From an uncultured Bacilli bacterium (GTDB lineage Bacteria; Bacillota_I; Bacilli_A; RF39; UBA660), in contig CAJTIX010000008.1 in NCBI GenBank assembly GCA_910576795.1, positions 1 to 53,013 on the forward strand: a stretch of DNA of 53,013 bases, given 5' to 3'. This document shows positions 42,183-50,241 of this stretch, in pieces; the stretch's first letter is position 1; every line of letters begins with the position of its first letter. Both the position numbers and the translations under genes were made by a program. Under the pieces are notes generated by a model. It saw only the letters and a list, made by a program, of their open reading frames with translations. It made no database searches and was not told the origin of the DNA.

Positions 42183-43034
42183 ATGGATTTTAATGAAAAA
42201 CAATCAAAAGAAATTTATGAATTTATAATGAGATATAATGCAGATGAAGAATTCAAAAATAATATTCAACAATTATATGATAATAATACATATAAATTAT
42301 CTATTCTTCAAATATATGCTTTAGAAGAAATTTTAAGATATGGAGCAAAAGAAATCTTTAATAAATTTCTTACAACAAAAGGTACATATTCTGAAGATCA
42401 AGCAGTAGATTTATATGACGGATTTATTAAATTATTAAGCGAGGATATAAATTTTAAACAATATAAAATGCAACAATTAAAAGAGTCACCAGAGACATTA
42501 TCTGAAATGGAAATGTTTGCTTTTACATTGATTAGTAGTTCGGATAATCAAAAGGAACAAATGCATGAAGAAATGACAGAAGAATTAGAGTATGATCCAT
42601 ATAATCCAATATTATATTCTACTGATAATCAGATACGAGAAACTTTAGAAAATTTATTTTTTGGAGAAGTCATTCATCAAATGTTAGAATTACCAACTAT
42701 GAAATCTGTTAGAGTTAGACAAAAGAAAAATGGAAGAATAGCAAATATAGATAAGCCATTTATAATTGAAAAAATTCAAGGTGTTATTTCTGAATCAAAC
42801 TCTATGTCTCAATTTAAACAAATGATAGATAGTAGATTTGTTAAAGTAAAAATGGACTTACTATTAGGTAAAGGAGAGCTTGCGTTTAAACAATATTTAA
42901 AATTTAATACTAATATAAGTTCTAATGAGATTCTTGGTATAAAAAAAGATTATACTGCAACAGATATGTATAATTTCTTTATGGATATAATTAATAAAAG
43001 AAAAGAACAAGATGATGAAAAAAGAAAAAAATAA
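42183..43034 (+). CDS. Protein of unknown function in the tRNA-Arg accessory patch
   Basis: This is a 283-residue soluble, acidic, helical protein with no recognised family. The N-terminal half is rich in Glu, Gln and Met (SPETLSEMEMFAF). The C-terminal half is basic near VRVRQKKNGRIANIDKP and ends in a charged tail, KRKEQDDEKRKK. A consensus promoter and an AAAGGGGA ribosome-binding site make it an independent gene. It sits directly downstream of tRNA-Arg and before an orphan trailer-like sequence, and neighbouring DNA is eroded. It may be mobile-element or defence cargo, but nothing in its sequence says so. Confidence 0.75.
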   Translation: MDFNEKQSKEIYEFIMRYNADEEFKNNIQQLYDNNTYKLSILQIYALEEILRYGAKEIFNKFLTTKGTYSEDQAVDLYDGFIKLLSEDINFKQYKMQQLKESPETLSEMEMFAFTLISSSDNQKEQMHEEMTEELEYDPYNPILYSTDNQIRETLENLFFGEVIHQMLELPTMKSVRVRQKKNGRIANIDKPFIIEKIQGVISESNSMSQFKQMIDSRFVKVKMDLLLGKGELAFKQYLKFNTNISSNEILGIKKDYTATDMYNFFMDIINKRKEQDDEKRKK

Positions 43035-43148
43035 TTCTTATGAAATTGGTATTTATTTTTATATTTACGTGATACAATATAGTCAGTTAATAAATTATTA
43101 CTGACTATTTCTTATGCACAAAGAGTTGTTGTACTTTTCTCTTTCGGG

Positions 43149-43176
43149 CACCAGAGAAGAATCTGCTCGAACTTTT
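43149..43176 (+). repeat. Orphan tRNA-trailer-like sequence
   Basis: CACCAGA (43149-43155), ten bases, CTCGAACTTTT (43166-43176). The same blocks follow tRNA-Arg (41987-41993 and 42005-42015) with an 11-base gap, but here no tRNA body precedes them. The stretch AATCTGCTCGAACTTT also resembles the orphan copy near 35300. The rest of 43035-43259 holds no feature I can support. Confidence 0.45.
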
Positions 43177-43259
43177 ATAGTTAGAGCTTAATAATAAATA
43201 TCAATTCTAGAAATGGAATTGATTTTTTGATGTGTAAAAGAAAGTGAGGAAATTCTTTA

Positions 43260-43439
43260 GTGATTAATATTATTAAACAAAAAATTGAAATGGAAAGGGC
43301 ATTAAAAAATAAATATGGGTATGGTGTATCAAAAGATAGTGAAATATGAACTTTAAATGAAGAAGAATTGTTCTCTACAGCACCACCAGATGATATTAAA
43401 AGTAATGAATATATTTTTAGAGAAAATACCCAAGTGTAA
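43260..43439 (+). pseudogene. Broken small gene with an internal stop
   Basis: GTG 43260-43262 follows GTGAGGAAA and opens a frame of 29 codons (ends YGVSKDSEI) to TGA at 43347-43349. The same frame then continues coherently (TLNEEELFSTAPPDDIKSNE) to TAA 43437-43439. The protein would be 59 residues if the TGA were sense. No family is recognised. Other genes in the window use TGA as a stop, so this is best read as a nonsense-mutated remnant in an eroded patch. From 43440 to 43571 only scraps of open frame remain. Confidence 0.5.
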
Positions 43440-43571
43440 ATACATTTATATATACAATTTTCCTTTAAGATTTCGTGGTGCATTCCCATATCCTGTTGAA
43501 AAATTTTTAGTCGTTTTTTGAGAAAAATAAGCTAATTTTATAGTATAATATAGTTGCAAGGAGAAGTTGTT

Positions 43572-43963
43572 TTGAACAAAGTAAAAACTGGAAAAGTTAA
43601 AGCTGTTGCCACTTTTGAAGATATTAAGCATATTGATGAAAATGGTTATGAATACTGGGAAGCAAGAGAACTTATGCCATTACTTGAATATAGCAAATGG
43701 GAAAATTTTCATAAAGTTATTAAGAGTGCTATGATTGCCTGTGAAAAGAGCAAATTTAATGTTAATGATTATTTTCCTGAGGTCAGGAAGTCAATAATTA
43801 GTGGAAAAGAAAGACATGTTTTATAATTGACTATAAATTAAATAGATATGCTTGTTATTTAATTGTACAAAACTCAGACCATAGAAAAGAAAGTATTGCT
43901 TTAGGGCAAACTTATTTTGCTGTTCAGACTAGAAGACAAGAAATCACTAAATATTATAGATAA
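43572..43963 (+). pseudogene. dinD: DinD-like gene, frameshifted and truncated
   Basis: TTG 43572-43574 follows AAGGAGA. The product (FEDIKHIDENGYEYWEAREL, MPLLEYSKWENFHKVIKSAM, FPEVRKSIISGK) is the N-terminus of DNA-damage-inducible protein D. The frame stops at TAA 43824-43826, but the family sequence resumes in another frame from 43826 (DYKLNRYACYLIVQN, then ALGQTYFAVQTRRQEI) to TAA 43961-43963. One frameshift and loss of roughly the last half of the gene therefore explain the locus. DinD is an SOS-regulated inhibitor of RecA in E. coli, and homologues often ride on mobile elements. This copy is not functional. Confidence 0.88.
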
Positions 43964-44042
43964 CTTACACATTTTTCTTGACACACCCATATATTAATAG
44001 AATATTGCATCAAAATATTTAGATTTTACACAAATTTATTTA

Positions 44043-44462
44043 TTAATTCTTTGTCATTTGTCCTCTATCCTCTTGCCCTATTGTATGATTAATCTCATTC
44101 ATAAGCCAAAGGAAAGCTAATTTTGGAATCTGTTTACCTTTGGTTTCTGGAAAATAATCTGAATCCGTAAATGGCTTTGGATTTACAACATAAGGCAAAT
44201 AAAAACGAGCTACATTATTGTCAGCAATAAAACCTGTAAAGATTTCTCTATACCTTATATTTTCATTTTCATTGATTATCTCAAATATATATTTCTGTTT
44301 TGTTACTTCATCAATTATTCCAAAATCAGATTCTTCATCTGATACACGTTCCAAATTAGCAATCACTAATTCATCTGCATTATATTTATCTTTCATTTGA
44401 TAATTTTGATCTCCAAAAACATTGTTTTTTATTTCTTCCTTTTTTCTATTTTTTCCAAACAT
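44043..44462 (-). CDS. Small cytoplasmic protein of unknown function
   Basis: This is a 139-residue protein that I do not recognise. It is charged, with a basic start (MFGKNRKKEE) and a beta-rich middle (IFEIINENENIRYREIFTGF), and resembles small YozE- or phage-type proteins only in size. AGGAGG lies upstream of the ATG. It stands next to the eroded patch and 38 bases downstream of the 44500-45036 gene, with which it may share a transcript. Confidence 0.72.
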   Translation of the reverse strand: MFGKNRKKEEIKNNVFGDQNYQMKDKYNADELVIANLERVSDEESDFGIIDEVTKQKYIFEIINENENIRYREIFTGFIADNNVARFYLPYVVNPKPFTDSDYFPETKGKQIPKLAFLWLMNEINHTIGQEDRGQMTKN

Positions 44463-44499
44463 AAAAATCCTCCTAAAATGATATCTTCATACAAATCTA

Positions 44500-45036
44500 T
44501 TATCGACAACTGGTTTGAATCTGCTCCAAACCAACTTTATCAGTCGATTTAATTTCCAATAATGTTGCCTTAGAAAAGATAGAATCTATTTCTCCTAATT
44601 CTAAGCCTTCTTTATATTCAAATGTAAATTCATACGCATTTCCAACTTCCATAGTTTCATTCAAGCTTCTTAATACCTTTACAGTAACAACTGGCTCATC
44701 TTGAAACTTTCGCAATGTCAAATAATGATATTTTTCATCATGACTTGGAGCATCATGTAACAAATAATACGTATTGGTAAATACACAAGGCTTCACTTCT
44801 TTTGAAACATTCTCTATTACTTCAGGACAAGCATACTTAGTATTATAAAAACCAACTTCATTTTTGTACTTTCCATTTTCTAATCTACAATGCCAAGCCT
44901 TATAGCCAATCCCAATATAAGTATCACCTTGTTGTATGGCAAATAAAGGTCTCGTATCACGATAACAAACAAGTAAATAATCGATTAAAAAAGATACAAT
45001 CATAAAACCAACAACGAAACCAATTTTCTTTCCCAT
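44500..45036 (-). CDS. Membrane-anchored protein of unknown function
   Basis: This is a 178-residue protein with one N-terminal membrane helix (about 7-25, FVVGFMIVSFLIDYLLVC) and an outer domain with five or six Cys (CRLENG, KYACPEV, KPCVF and a C-terminal Cys), which may form disulfides. No family is recognised. I chose ATG 45034-45036 with AGGTGAAAG upstream. An in-frame GTG (45043-45045) is part of that site. The membrane-anchored thioredoxin-fold protein elsewhere in the window could act on such a Cys-rich target, but this is a guess. Confidence 0.72.
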   Translation of the reverse strand: MGKKIGFVVGFMIVSFLIDYLLVCYRDTRPLFAIQQGDTYIGIGYKAWHCRLENGKYKNEVGFYNTKYACPEVIENVSKEVKPCVFTNTYYLLHDAPSHDEKYHYLTLRKFQDEPVVTVKVLRSLNETMEVGNAYEFTFEYKEGLELGEIDSIFSKATLLEIKSTDKVGLEQIQTSCR

Positions 45037-45075
45037 ATCTTTCACCTAAATATAGTATATCAAAAAAAGCATATG

Positions 45076-45249
45076 TTAGTCCATATACTTTTTTAATACT
45101 TCGTAATTACCTTTTATTTCTTTTTGACCATCAATGATATAACTTGCTTTTTGATTTTTGTCATCCATTTTGATGATAATAGAAAATGCGTCTACTTGAT
45201 GTTCTTTTTTGAATGCTTCTAATTCTTGTCCATCTAATATTTTTGCCAT
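45076..45249 (-). CDS. 57-residue small protein of unknown function
   Basis: This is a short but convincing gene: ATG 45247-45249 with GAGGAGGG upstream, a promoter 20 bases further, and a clean frame to TAA. The product starts MAKILDGQELEAFKKEHQVD and ends YEVLKKYMD, with an amphipathic charged character and no membrane segment. I know no family. It lies alone between the Hsp20 gene and the membrane-anchored gene on the same strand. Confidence 0.75.
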   Translation of the reverse strand: MAKILDGQELEAFKKEHQVDAFSIIIKMDDKNQKASYIIDGQKEIKGNYEVLKKYMD

Positions 45250-45269
45250 ATCATCCCTCCTCGGTTATC

Positions 45270-45298
45270 AATATAACACAAAGGTTAACACGATACAA
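45270..45298 (-). promoter_or_regulatory. Promoter of the 57-residue gene
   Basis: Minus strand: -35 TTGTAT (45293-45298), 17-base spacer, -10 TATATT (45270-45275). The stretch 45299-45410 shows nothing else I can support. Confidence 0.6.
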
Positions 45299-45410
45299 AT
45301 GACACAATTTATTTATTTTTATTTCATTTGAAACAAACTTTCTATTTTTGTTATACAGTTTATCATTTTTTAAATTAAAATAAGTTCCAATTTATAAAAT
45401 GTAACAAAAT

Positions 45411-45434
45411 AAAAAAAAGATACAAAAAGTATCT
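45411..45434 (-). terminator. Terminator of hsp20
   Basis: Minus strand: stem AGATAC / GTATCT with a TTTTT loop (45418-45434), then a T8 run. It overlaps the stop codon of hsp20. Confidence 0.78.
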
Positions 45435-45795
45435 AATCAATCGGAATTCTACGTTCTACAGGTTGATTGCTTTCTTTTGGATATGTAATTTTCAAGGTTC
45501 CATTTGTAAATGTTGCCTTAATATTAGACTCATTCAAATCCCCTACATAGAAAGAACGACTATATTCTCCATAATAACGTTCTTGACGAATATAATTTTT
45601 TTCTTCCTCTTCTTTTACAGCCGTAATATTCAAATATCCATTGTTGTAGTCAACCGCTATATTTTCCTTGTTATAACCAGGTAAATCCATTTCAATGCAT
45701 TCCTGCTGATCCAACTCATAGATATCTGCTTTAAATGGTTCTACCTCATTCCGTTCCATGAATCCATTCCATAACAAATTGTTTCTAAAATTCAT
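45433..45795 (-). CDS. Small heat-shock protein Hsp20 (alpha-crystallin domain)
   Basis: This 120-residue ATP-independent holdase chaperone has an alpha-crystallin domain covering about residues 18-115. It includes FKADIYELDQQECIEMDLPG, KENIAVDYNNGYLNI, a conserved strand GEYSRSFYVGDLNESNIKA and the signature TNGTLKITYPK. The C-terminal Ile-x-Ile/Val-type anchor is only RRIPID. The N-terminal arm is short. No CIRCE or CtsR box is visible upstream. It is monocistronic. Confidence 0.94.
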   Translation of the reverse strand: MNFRNNLLWNGFMERNEVEPFKADIYELDQQECIEMDLPGYNKENIAVDYNNGYLNITAVKEEEEKNYIRQERYYGEYSRSFYVGDLNESNIKATFTNGTLKITYPKESNQPVERRIPID

Positions 45796-45842
45796 ATTAT
45801 CCCTCCATATAATTTAATGTATGTATTTAGAATCAAATTATA

Positions 45843-46658
45843 CTACTCATAATGTTGTTCAATCTTTTCATAAGCCGATTGATTGTCAATAGAAACCAAG
45901 TAAATTAAGTAATTACCCAATTGTTTTTCCATACGATTTTTTAACATTTGATATTTGAAATCATCTTTCTCTTTCCATTCACTTTCTAGTTGTTCAAAAT
46001 AATCATGCATACTTTTACGTACACTCGTTTCCTCCTTATACTGGATTATAATATATTGTTCCACACGGTCCAATTTATCTGTAACTGCAAATGTATAAGA
46101 TTCAATATCGTCCATATTAAGATGAATATCTGTTTCTAAATCCTCTTTAGATAGTGATATCATATCTGGAAAGACTTTTACTTTTGCATCTTTGATTTTA
46201 TCTAATTTTTCTTTTAAGTGTGTTCCCACTAGATAAATTAGATTTTCTCCATAAGATTGTTCCAACCGGTTGGTATAAGTTTGTTTTTCTTCTTCGTTTT
46301 CGGTACTTTCTATTTGGAATGTAAAGTATTGCTCAATCAAATCCATCACAACTGTTTTTTTATCTTCCTTAGGTTGTACTATAAGATATGTTTCTAAATT
46401 TTCTTTCGATTCACAGAAAAATATATTCTCATACATAGTTTCATCTAAACCTAATTTATCCAAAATTTCTTTTGTTTCATAAATAGTTACAGTATCCAGT
46501 TTTTCTTCAACGACTTGATTTAAATTGGAATAGTCAATTTGATTTTTGGTTAATTCTTTTAGCTCTGCATTGATTTGATGTAACTTTAGTTCTTTCTCTT
46601 TTACACCACAACCTGTTAGTAACAATAAAACACTGAAAATTATTCCTATTTTTTTCAT
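45843..46658 (-). CDS. Lipoprotein with two DUF4358-like repeats
   Basis: This is a 271-residue lipoprotein with lipobox LLTGC (about 13-17). The body contains two copies of a DUF4358-like unit. The first is near 88-150 (LIVQPKEDKKTVVMDLIEQY to GENLIYLVG). The second is near 200-262 (IIIQYKEETSVRKSMHDYFE to LGNYLIYLVS). Family members usually have a single unit, so this looks like an internal duplication. The function of DUF4358 is unknown. It is divergent from the FAD/Rieske oxidoreductase gene and shares a short promoter region with it. Confidence 0.82.
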   Translation of the reverse strand: MKKIGIIFSVLLLLTGCGVKEKELKLHQINAELKELTKNQIDYSNLNQVVEEKLDTVTIYETKEILDKLGLDETMYENIFFCESKENLETYLIVQPKEDKKTVVMDLIEQYFTFQIESTENEEEKQTYTNRLEQSYGENLIYLVGTHLKEKLDKIKDAKVKVFPDMISLSKEDLETDIHLNMDDIESYTFAVTDKLDRVEQYIIIQYKEETSVRKSMHDYFEQLESEWKEKDDFKYQMLKNRMEKQLGNYLIYLVSIDNQSAYEKIEQHYE

Positions 46659-46732
46659 AAAATCACCATTTTTAGCATGTTCTTTTTTGTATATTTTATA
46701 CTGTATTTTCCATATTAAAAATGGTGATAACT

Positions 46733-48193
46733 ATGAAAAACTCAATTTGGATGGAAGGATTTCAAAAAAATGAACAAAAAACAGAGTTGAAAAAGAAAAA
46801 AGTAGATATCTGTATTATTGGTGGTGGAATAGCAGGAATGTCAGTTGCCTATGGATTAAAAGATAGTGATTATGACATTCTTCTCATTGACAAGGGAACC
46901 ATTGGGTTTGGTGCGACTGCTTATACAACCGCAAAAATATCTTATCTTCAAGAACTTCCATATCAAAAAATCGCATCTACCCATGGAATAGATGCGGCAG
47001 AATTATATTATAAATCACAAAAACTTGCTTATGATGAAATCAAAAATCGCATTCAAACATATCAAATGGATTGTGATTATCAAGAAGTGGATGAATACAT
47101 ACTTGCAAATAAAGAAAAACAAGTTGCAAAATTAAAAAAAGAAGAAACTTTTTTACAAAAATGGAATGTGCCATACCATACGATAAATACACTAAATCTC
47201 CCTATCCCCATTTCCTATGGAATTGGAGTCTTAGGAGCTGTATTTCATCCTTTAAAATACTTATACGGATTAAAGTCTATTATAGAGAAAAAAATAACAA
47301 TATATGAAAATATATGTGCAAAAAAAATAGAAAAACAGAATGAAGATTATATCATAGAAACGAACATGGGAGAAATAAATGCTAAAATTGTAGTAGTATG
47401 TACGCACTACCCTTTTTTCATCTCACCAAGTTATATTCCTCTTAAAACACATGTTGAAAAGTCTTATGTAATTGCCTCTCAAGTAAAAAAGCCAGATCAT
47501 ATTTCTTGTATTACTACAGAAACTCCTATGCATTCTATCAGATACCATAAAGACTATCTTTTGTATGGAAGTTATGCACATGCACTAACCAATCATTTGG
47601 ATGATGACAAAAATTTTGAAGAAATGAAAAATCGCTTTCAAAACCATTTCCAGAAACCAATTCATTTTATATGGTTCAACCAAGATATCATTCCAAACGA
47701 TGGACTTCCTTTTATTGGAGAAACGGAAAAAGATTCACATCTTTTCATCGCAACTGGTTTTCATACTTGGGGTATGACCAATGGGACACTTGCAGGCATT
47801 GTTTTATCGGATTTGATTTTAAAGAAATATTCTATATTTGAAGAATTATTTGCAATCAAAAGAAACTGGAATTTTACACGAATAGGTCACTTTTTAGTAG
47901 ATGGGTGCCGTTATGGTAAAGCATATTTACAAACAGCTTTCATTAAAAATCCAAAATTCTATTCACCTCATGTTTGCGTTACTTATGAAAATGGAAAAAG
48001 AATTGGAATCTATACGGATGAAAATGGAAAACAACATAAAGTCCTCAATACCTGTCCTCATATGAAATGTCATTTAATCTTTAATGAAAAAGAAAAAACA
48101 TGGGATTGTCCATGTCATAGTTCTCGATTTGATATAGATGGAAATATTATAAGAGGTCCAAGTTCTATCTCAATTCAAATACATGAGAATTGA
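46733..48193 (+). CDS. FAD-dependent oxidoreductase with C-terminal Rieske domain (YhfW-like)
   Basis: This is a 486-residue protein. The N-terminal DAO-type FAD domain (about 25-365) begins with the dinucleotide motif ICIIGGGIAGMSVAYGL and continues LLIDKGTIGFGATAYTTAK. The FAD-closing strand FIATGFHTWGMTNGTLAG comes near the end of the domain. The C-terminal Rieske domain (about 400-486) has the cluster ligands Cys-x-His (TCPHMKC) and Cys-x2-His (WDCPCHSSRFD), followed by GNIIRGPSS. It matches Bacillus YhfW in layout. The substrate is unknown. I chose ATG 46733-46735 with GGTGAT upstream. The tail overlaps the convergent gene by 29 bases. Confidence 0.94.
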   Translation: MKNSIWMEGFQKNEQKTELKKKKVDICIIGGGIAGMSVAYGLKDSDYDILLIDKGTIGFGATAYTTAKISYLQELPYQKIASTHGIDAAELYYKSQKLAYDEIKNRIQTYQMDCDYQEVDEYILANKEKQVAKLKKEETFLQKWNVPYHTINTLNLPIPISYGIGVLGAVFHPLKYLYGLKSIIEKKITIYENICAKKIEKQNEDYIIETNMGEINAKIVVVCTHYPFFISPSYIPLKTHVEKSYVIASQVKKPDHISCITTETPMHSIRYHKDYLLYGSYAHALTNHLDDDKNFEEMKNRFQNHFQKPIHFIWFNQDIIPNDGLPFIGETEKDSHLFIATGFHTWGMTNGTLAGIVLSDLILKKYSIFEELFAIKRNWNFTRIGHFLVDGCRYGKAYLQTAFIKNPKFYSPHVCVTYENGKRIGIYTDENGKQHKVLNTCPHMKCHLIFNEKEKTWDCPCHSSRFDIDGNIIRGPSSISIQIHEN

Positions 48194-48977
48194 TTTTTTG
48201 TTTATACTTATCTTTCACATAATCAATGAAATAATGCCCCTCATAGGAAGGTGTAATTACACGCATTTGTTCCCTGATTCGTTTATATGGACCAGGTGAT
48301 AATTCTCTAGGAATTTGTTCTGTTTTTAAGTATTCTTCTACCAGACGATTTTCTTCTAAAAAACATAATTCTCTTAGTGTAAATAGATTATACATATAAG
48401 AAACTGCCTTTTCATCCAAAGAAATGAAATGATATGCTCCATAGTTCCACATAAATTCTTCCAAACTTTCAGACATATTATCGATTTCCAATTCCTGATA
48501 AGCAACATTGTCCAAATCACAAAAACAAACATCATTTTGATAAACTAAAATATTTCCATTGGAAACATCACCATATAAAATTCCCATCTGTTCGAATTGT
48601 TTTAGTTTTTGACGTGCCAGAATCAAATAATAAAGAAGTTCAGTACGTGTAATTGGATGATAACCAATTGCTCTATAAGCACTTTTGTTCATGAGATAAC
48701 CTACTATTTCCTCTCCACATGAAATAGTGGACAAGATTTGAATATCATTCATTTCTTTGAGTGCTTCTAACTGATAAAGTCTTTTTAGTTTTTCAAATTT
48801 ATTTTGAATGACATCCTTACTACAATAAAAAGAGCTCCATATTTTGGCAAGGGTATGACTTCCAAAAAGAGATGGAATTTCATAAAGCGTAGCTTCTGAA
48901 CCATAATTAAAACAGTTATGGTCATATATCGAAAGAAGTTGTTTTTTAGTTATTTTTACATTAGGTAATACTCTCAT
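48165..48977 (-). CDS. Protein-kinase-fold protein
   Basis: This is a 270-residue soluble protein. The middle carries a kinase-like catalytic loop and metal loop: QMGILYGDVSNGNILVYQN gives Tyr-Gly-Asp-x4-Asn (in place of His-Arg-Asp-x4-Asn), and VCFCDLDNVAY gives the Asp of the DFG position. An N-lobe-like region ATLYEIP and FEKLKRLYQLEALKEMND precedes it, but no glycine loop is clear, so the N-lobe is diverged. It could be a small-molecule or protein kinase. It converges with and overlaps the Rieske oxidoreductase gene. The start is weakly supported (ATG 48975-48977, with TGTGATG upstream). Confidence 0.75.
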   Translation of the reverse strand: MRVLPNVKITKKQLLSIYDHNCFNYGSEATLYEIPSLFGSHTLAKIWSSFYCSKDVIQNKFEKLKRLYQLEALKEMNDIQILSTISCGEEIVGYLMNKSAYRAIGYHPITRTELLYYLILARQKLKQFEQMGILYGDVSNGNILVYQNDVCFCDLDNVAYQELEIDNMSESLEEFMWNYGAYHFISLDEKAVSYMYNLFTLRELCFLEENRLVEEYLKTEQIPRELSPGPYKRIREQMRVITPSYEGHYFIDYVKDKYKQKINSHVFELR

Positions 48978-49036
48978 AAACATCACAAAGATGTATTATA
49001 GTATAAAAACAAATAATTGTAAACAAAAAATAGGAA

Positions 49037-50233
49037 TTATCTCCCTATTTTATTTTTCATTCCTTTTGCTCCATTAAATGTACTTAATATATTACTATCA
49101 AATGAAGTTGTTTTTTTACTTGCATTTTTATAATCCTTAATTGCCGTTGTAATCATATCATCTAGTAGGGTTTTATAGTCTTTGATTCCTCTCCACATAT
49201 AGAATGATAAACTACCTGGAATGGTATTGGGTTCATTGACATAAACCTCATCTGTTTCACGATTGATTAAGAAGTCAATACGAACAGTCCCACTTAAATT
49301 TAGAGCACGGAATGTTTGGATGGATAAATCCCTTACCTTTTGTTCCAATTTTTTAGAAATACGAGCAGGAATAACCATTTCTCCAGTAGACATTTTACCT
49401 GCACCCTTCATTCCCATTTTACATTTTCCTTTTCCACCTGAAAGATATTTATCATCAAAAGTTAAAAATTGATTTTTTGTCATCATTTCTGCTAAAGAAG
49501 ATGTTTCTTGATACTCATAATTTCCAAATACACTACAGTTTACTTCTAAAAGATTAGGAATGACCTGTTCTATAATAATTTTATTATCATAAGTAATTGC
49601 TTCTGTAATACATTTGTCTAAATCTTTTGCAGAATTTGCAATAGAAATACCAATACTACTTCCCAGCTTAGCAGGTTTGACAATCACTGGATATCCTAAC
49701 TTCTTTACTTCTTTGACAATTTTAGCACTATCTGTCAAATATTCATTGTCGTAAAACCAAGTATATTTTGGAACAGGGATTTGATTTAATTCCATCAATT
49801 GTCTTTGTACTACTTTGTCCTGTCCTAATGCAGCACCTAATACATTACATCCAACATAAGGAATTCCAATAAAATCTAAAAATCCAGCTAGAGAACCATC
49901 TTCTGCACCCTTTCCATGGACAATTGGAAATGCAATATCAATCTCTGCTACATTATGATGAAATAAACCTTTAACAGATTGTAAGAAAAAGCCTGTTTCT
50001 GTTTTGACCAATGTCACTTTTTTTGCATACCGTTTTAGTGTATTAAAATCACGATACACATCCATTTCCATTAGCATTTTTCCTGTATACCAAGTACGAT
50101 CCTTTGCAACATAAATTGGAACAATTTCATATTTATTAGAATCCATATATCCCATTGCTTGCACCGCTGTAATAATACTGACTTCGTGTTCTACACTTTC
50201 GCCACCAAAAATAACACCCACTTTAATTTTCAT
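49037..50233 (-). CDS. ddl: D-alanine--D-alanine ligase
   Basis: This 398-residue ATP-grasp enzyme makes the D-Ala-D-Ala dipeptide for peptidoglycan. Signatures are VGVIFGGESVEHEVSI near the start, IVHGKGAEDGSLAGFLDF, VGCNVLGAALGQDK, KPAKLGSSIGIS (ATP-grasp), RIDFL and VNEPNTIPGS (metal and substrate). The omega-loop region FDDKYLSGGKGKCK is Gly/Lys-rich and longer than usual. The Lys-Tyr in it is the form seen in D-Ala-D-Ala, not D-lactate, ligases as far as I can judge. I chose ATG 50231-50233 with GAGGTAGTG upstream. It lies nine bases after murF in one operon. Confidence 0.96.
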   Translation of the reverse strand: MKIKVGVIFGGESVEHEVSIITAVQAMGYMDSNKYEIVPIYVAKDRTWYTGKMLMEMDVYRDFNTLKRYAKKVTLVKTETGFFLQSVKGLFHHNVAEIDIAFPIVHGKGAEDGSLAGFLDFIGIPYVGCNVLGAALGQDKVVQRQLMELNQIPVPKYTWFYDNEYLTDSAKIVKEVKKLGYPVIVKPAKLGSSIGISIANSAKDLDKCITEAITYDNKIIIEQVIPNLLEVNCSVFGNYEYQETSSLAEMMTKNQFLTFDDKYLSGGKGKCKMGMKGAGKMSTGEMVIPARISKKLEQKVRDLSIQTFRALNLSGTVRIDFLINRETDEVYVNEPNTIPGSLSFYMWRGIKDYKTLLDDMITTAIKDYKNASKKTTSFDSNILSTFNGAKGMKNKIGR

Positions 50234-50241
50234 AAAATTCA

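Noticed and set aside
43035..43148. Degenerate tRNA body before the orphan trailer at 43149
   Set aside because: No acceptor, D-arm or T-arm pairing could be drawn from the sequence; only the CACCA-like end and trailer match.
43347..43349. In-frame TGA that would read as Trp under the Mycoplasma code
   Set aside because: lepA ends in TGA, and the arsR/cadA and copZ/copA junctions use ATGA overlaps with TGA as stop. Recoding is not supported, so the site is a nonsense mutation in a remnant.
43181..43631. Minus-strand frames opposite the broken small gene and the dinD start
   Set aside because: No ribosome-binding sites, and the plus strand carries recognisable gene remnants.
45796..45842. 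Search for a CIRCE or CtsR heat-shock operator before hsp20
   Set aside because: No GCACTC dyad or heptad repeat of the known types is present in the short upstream region.
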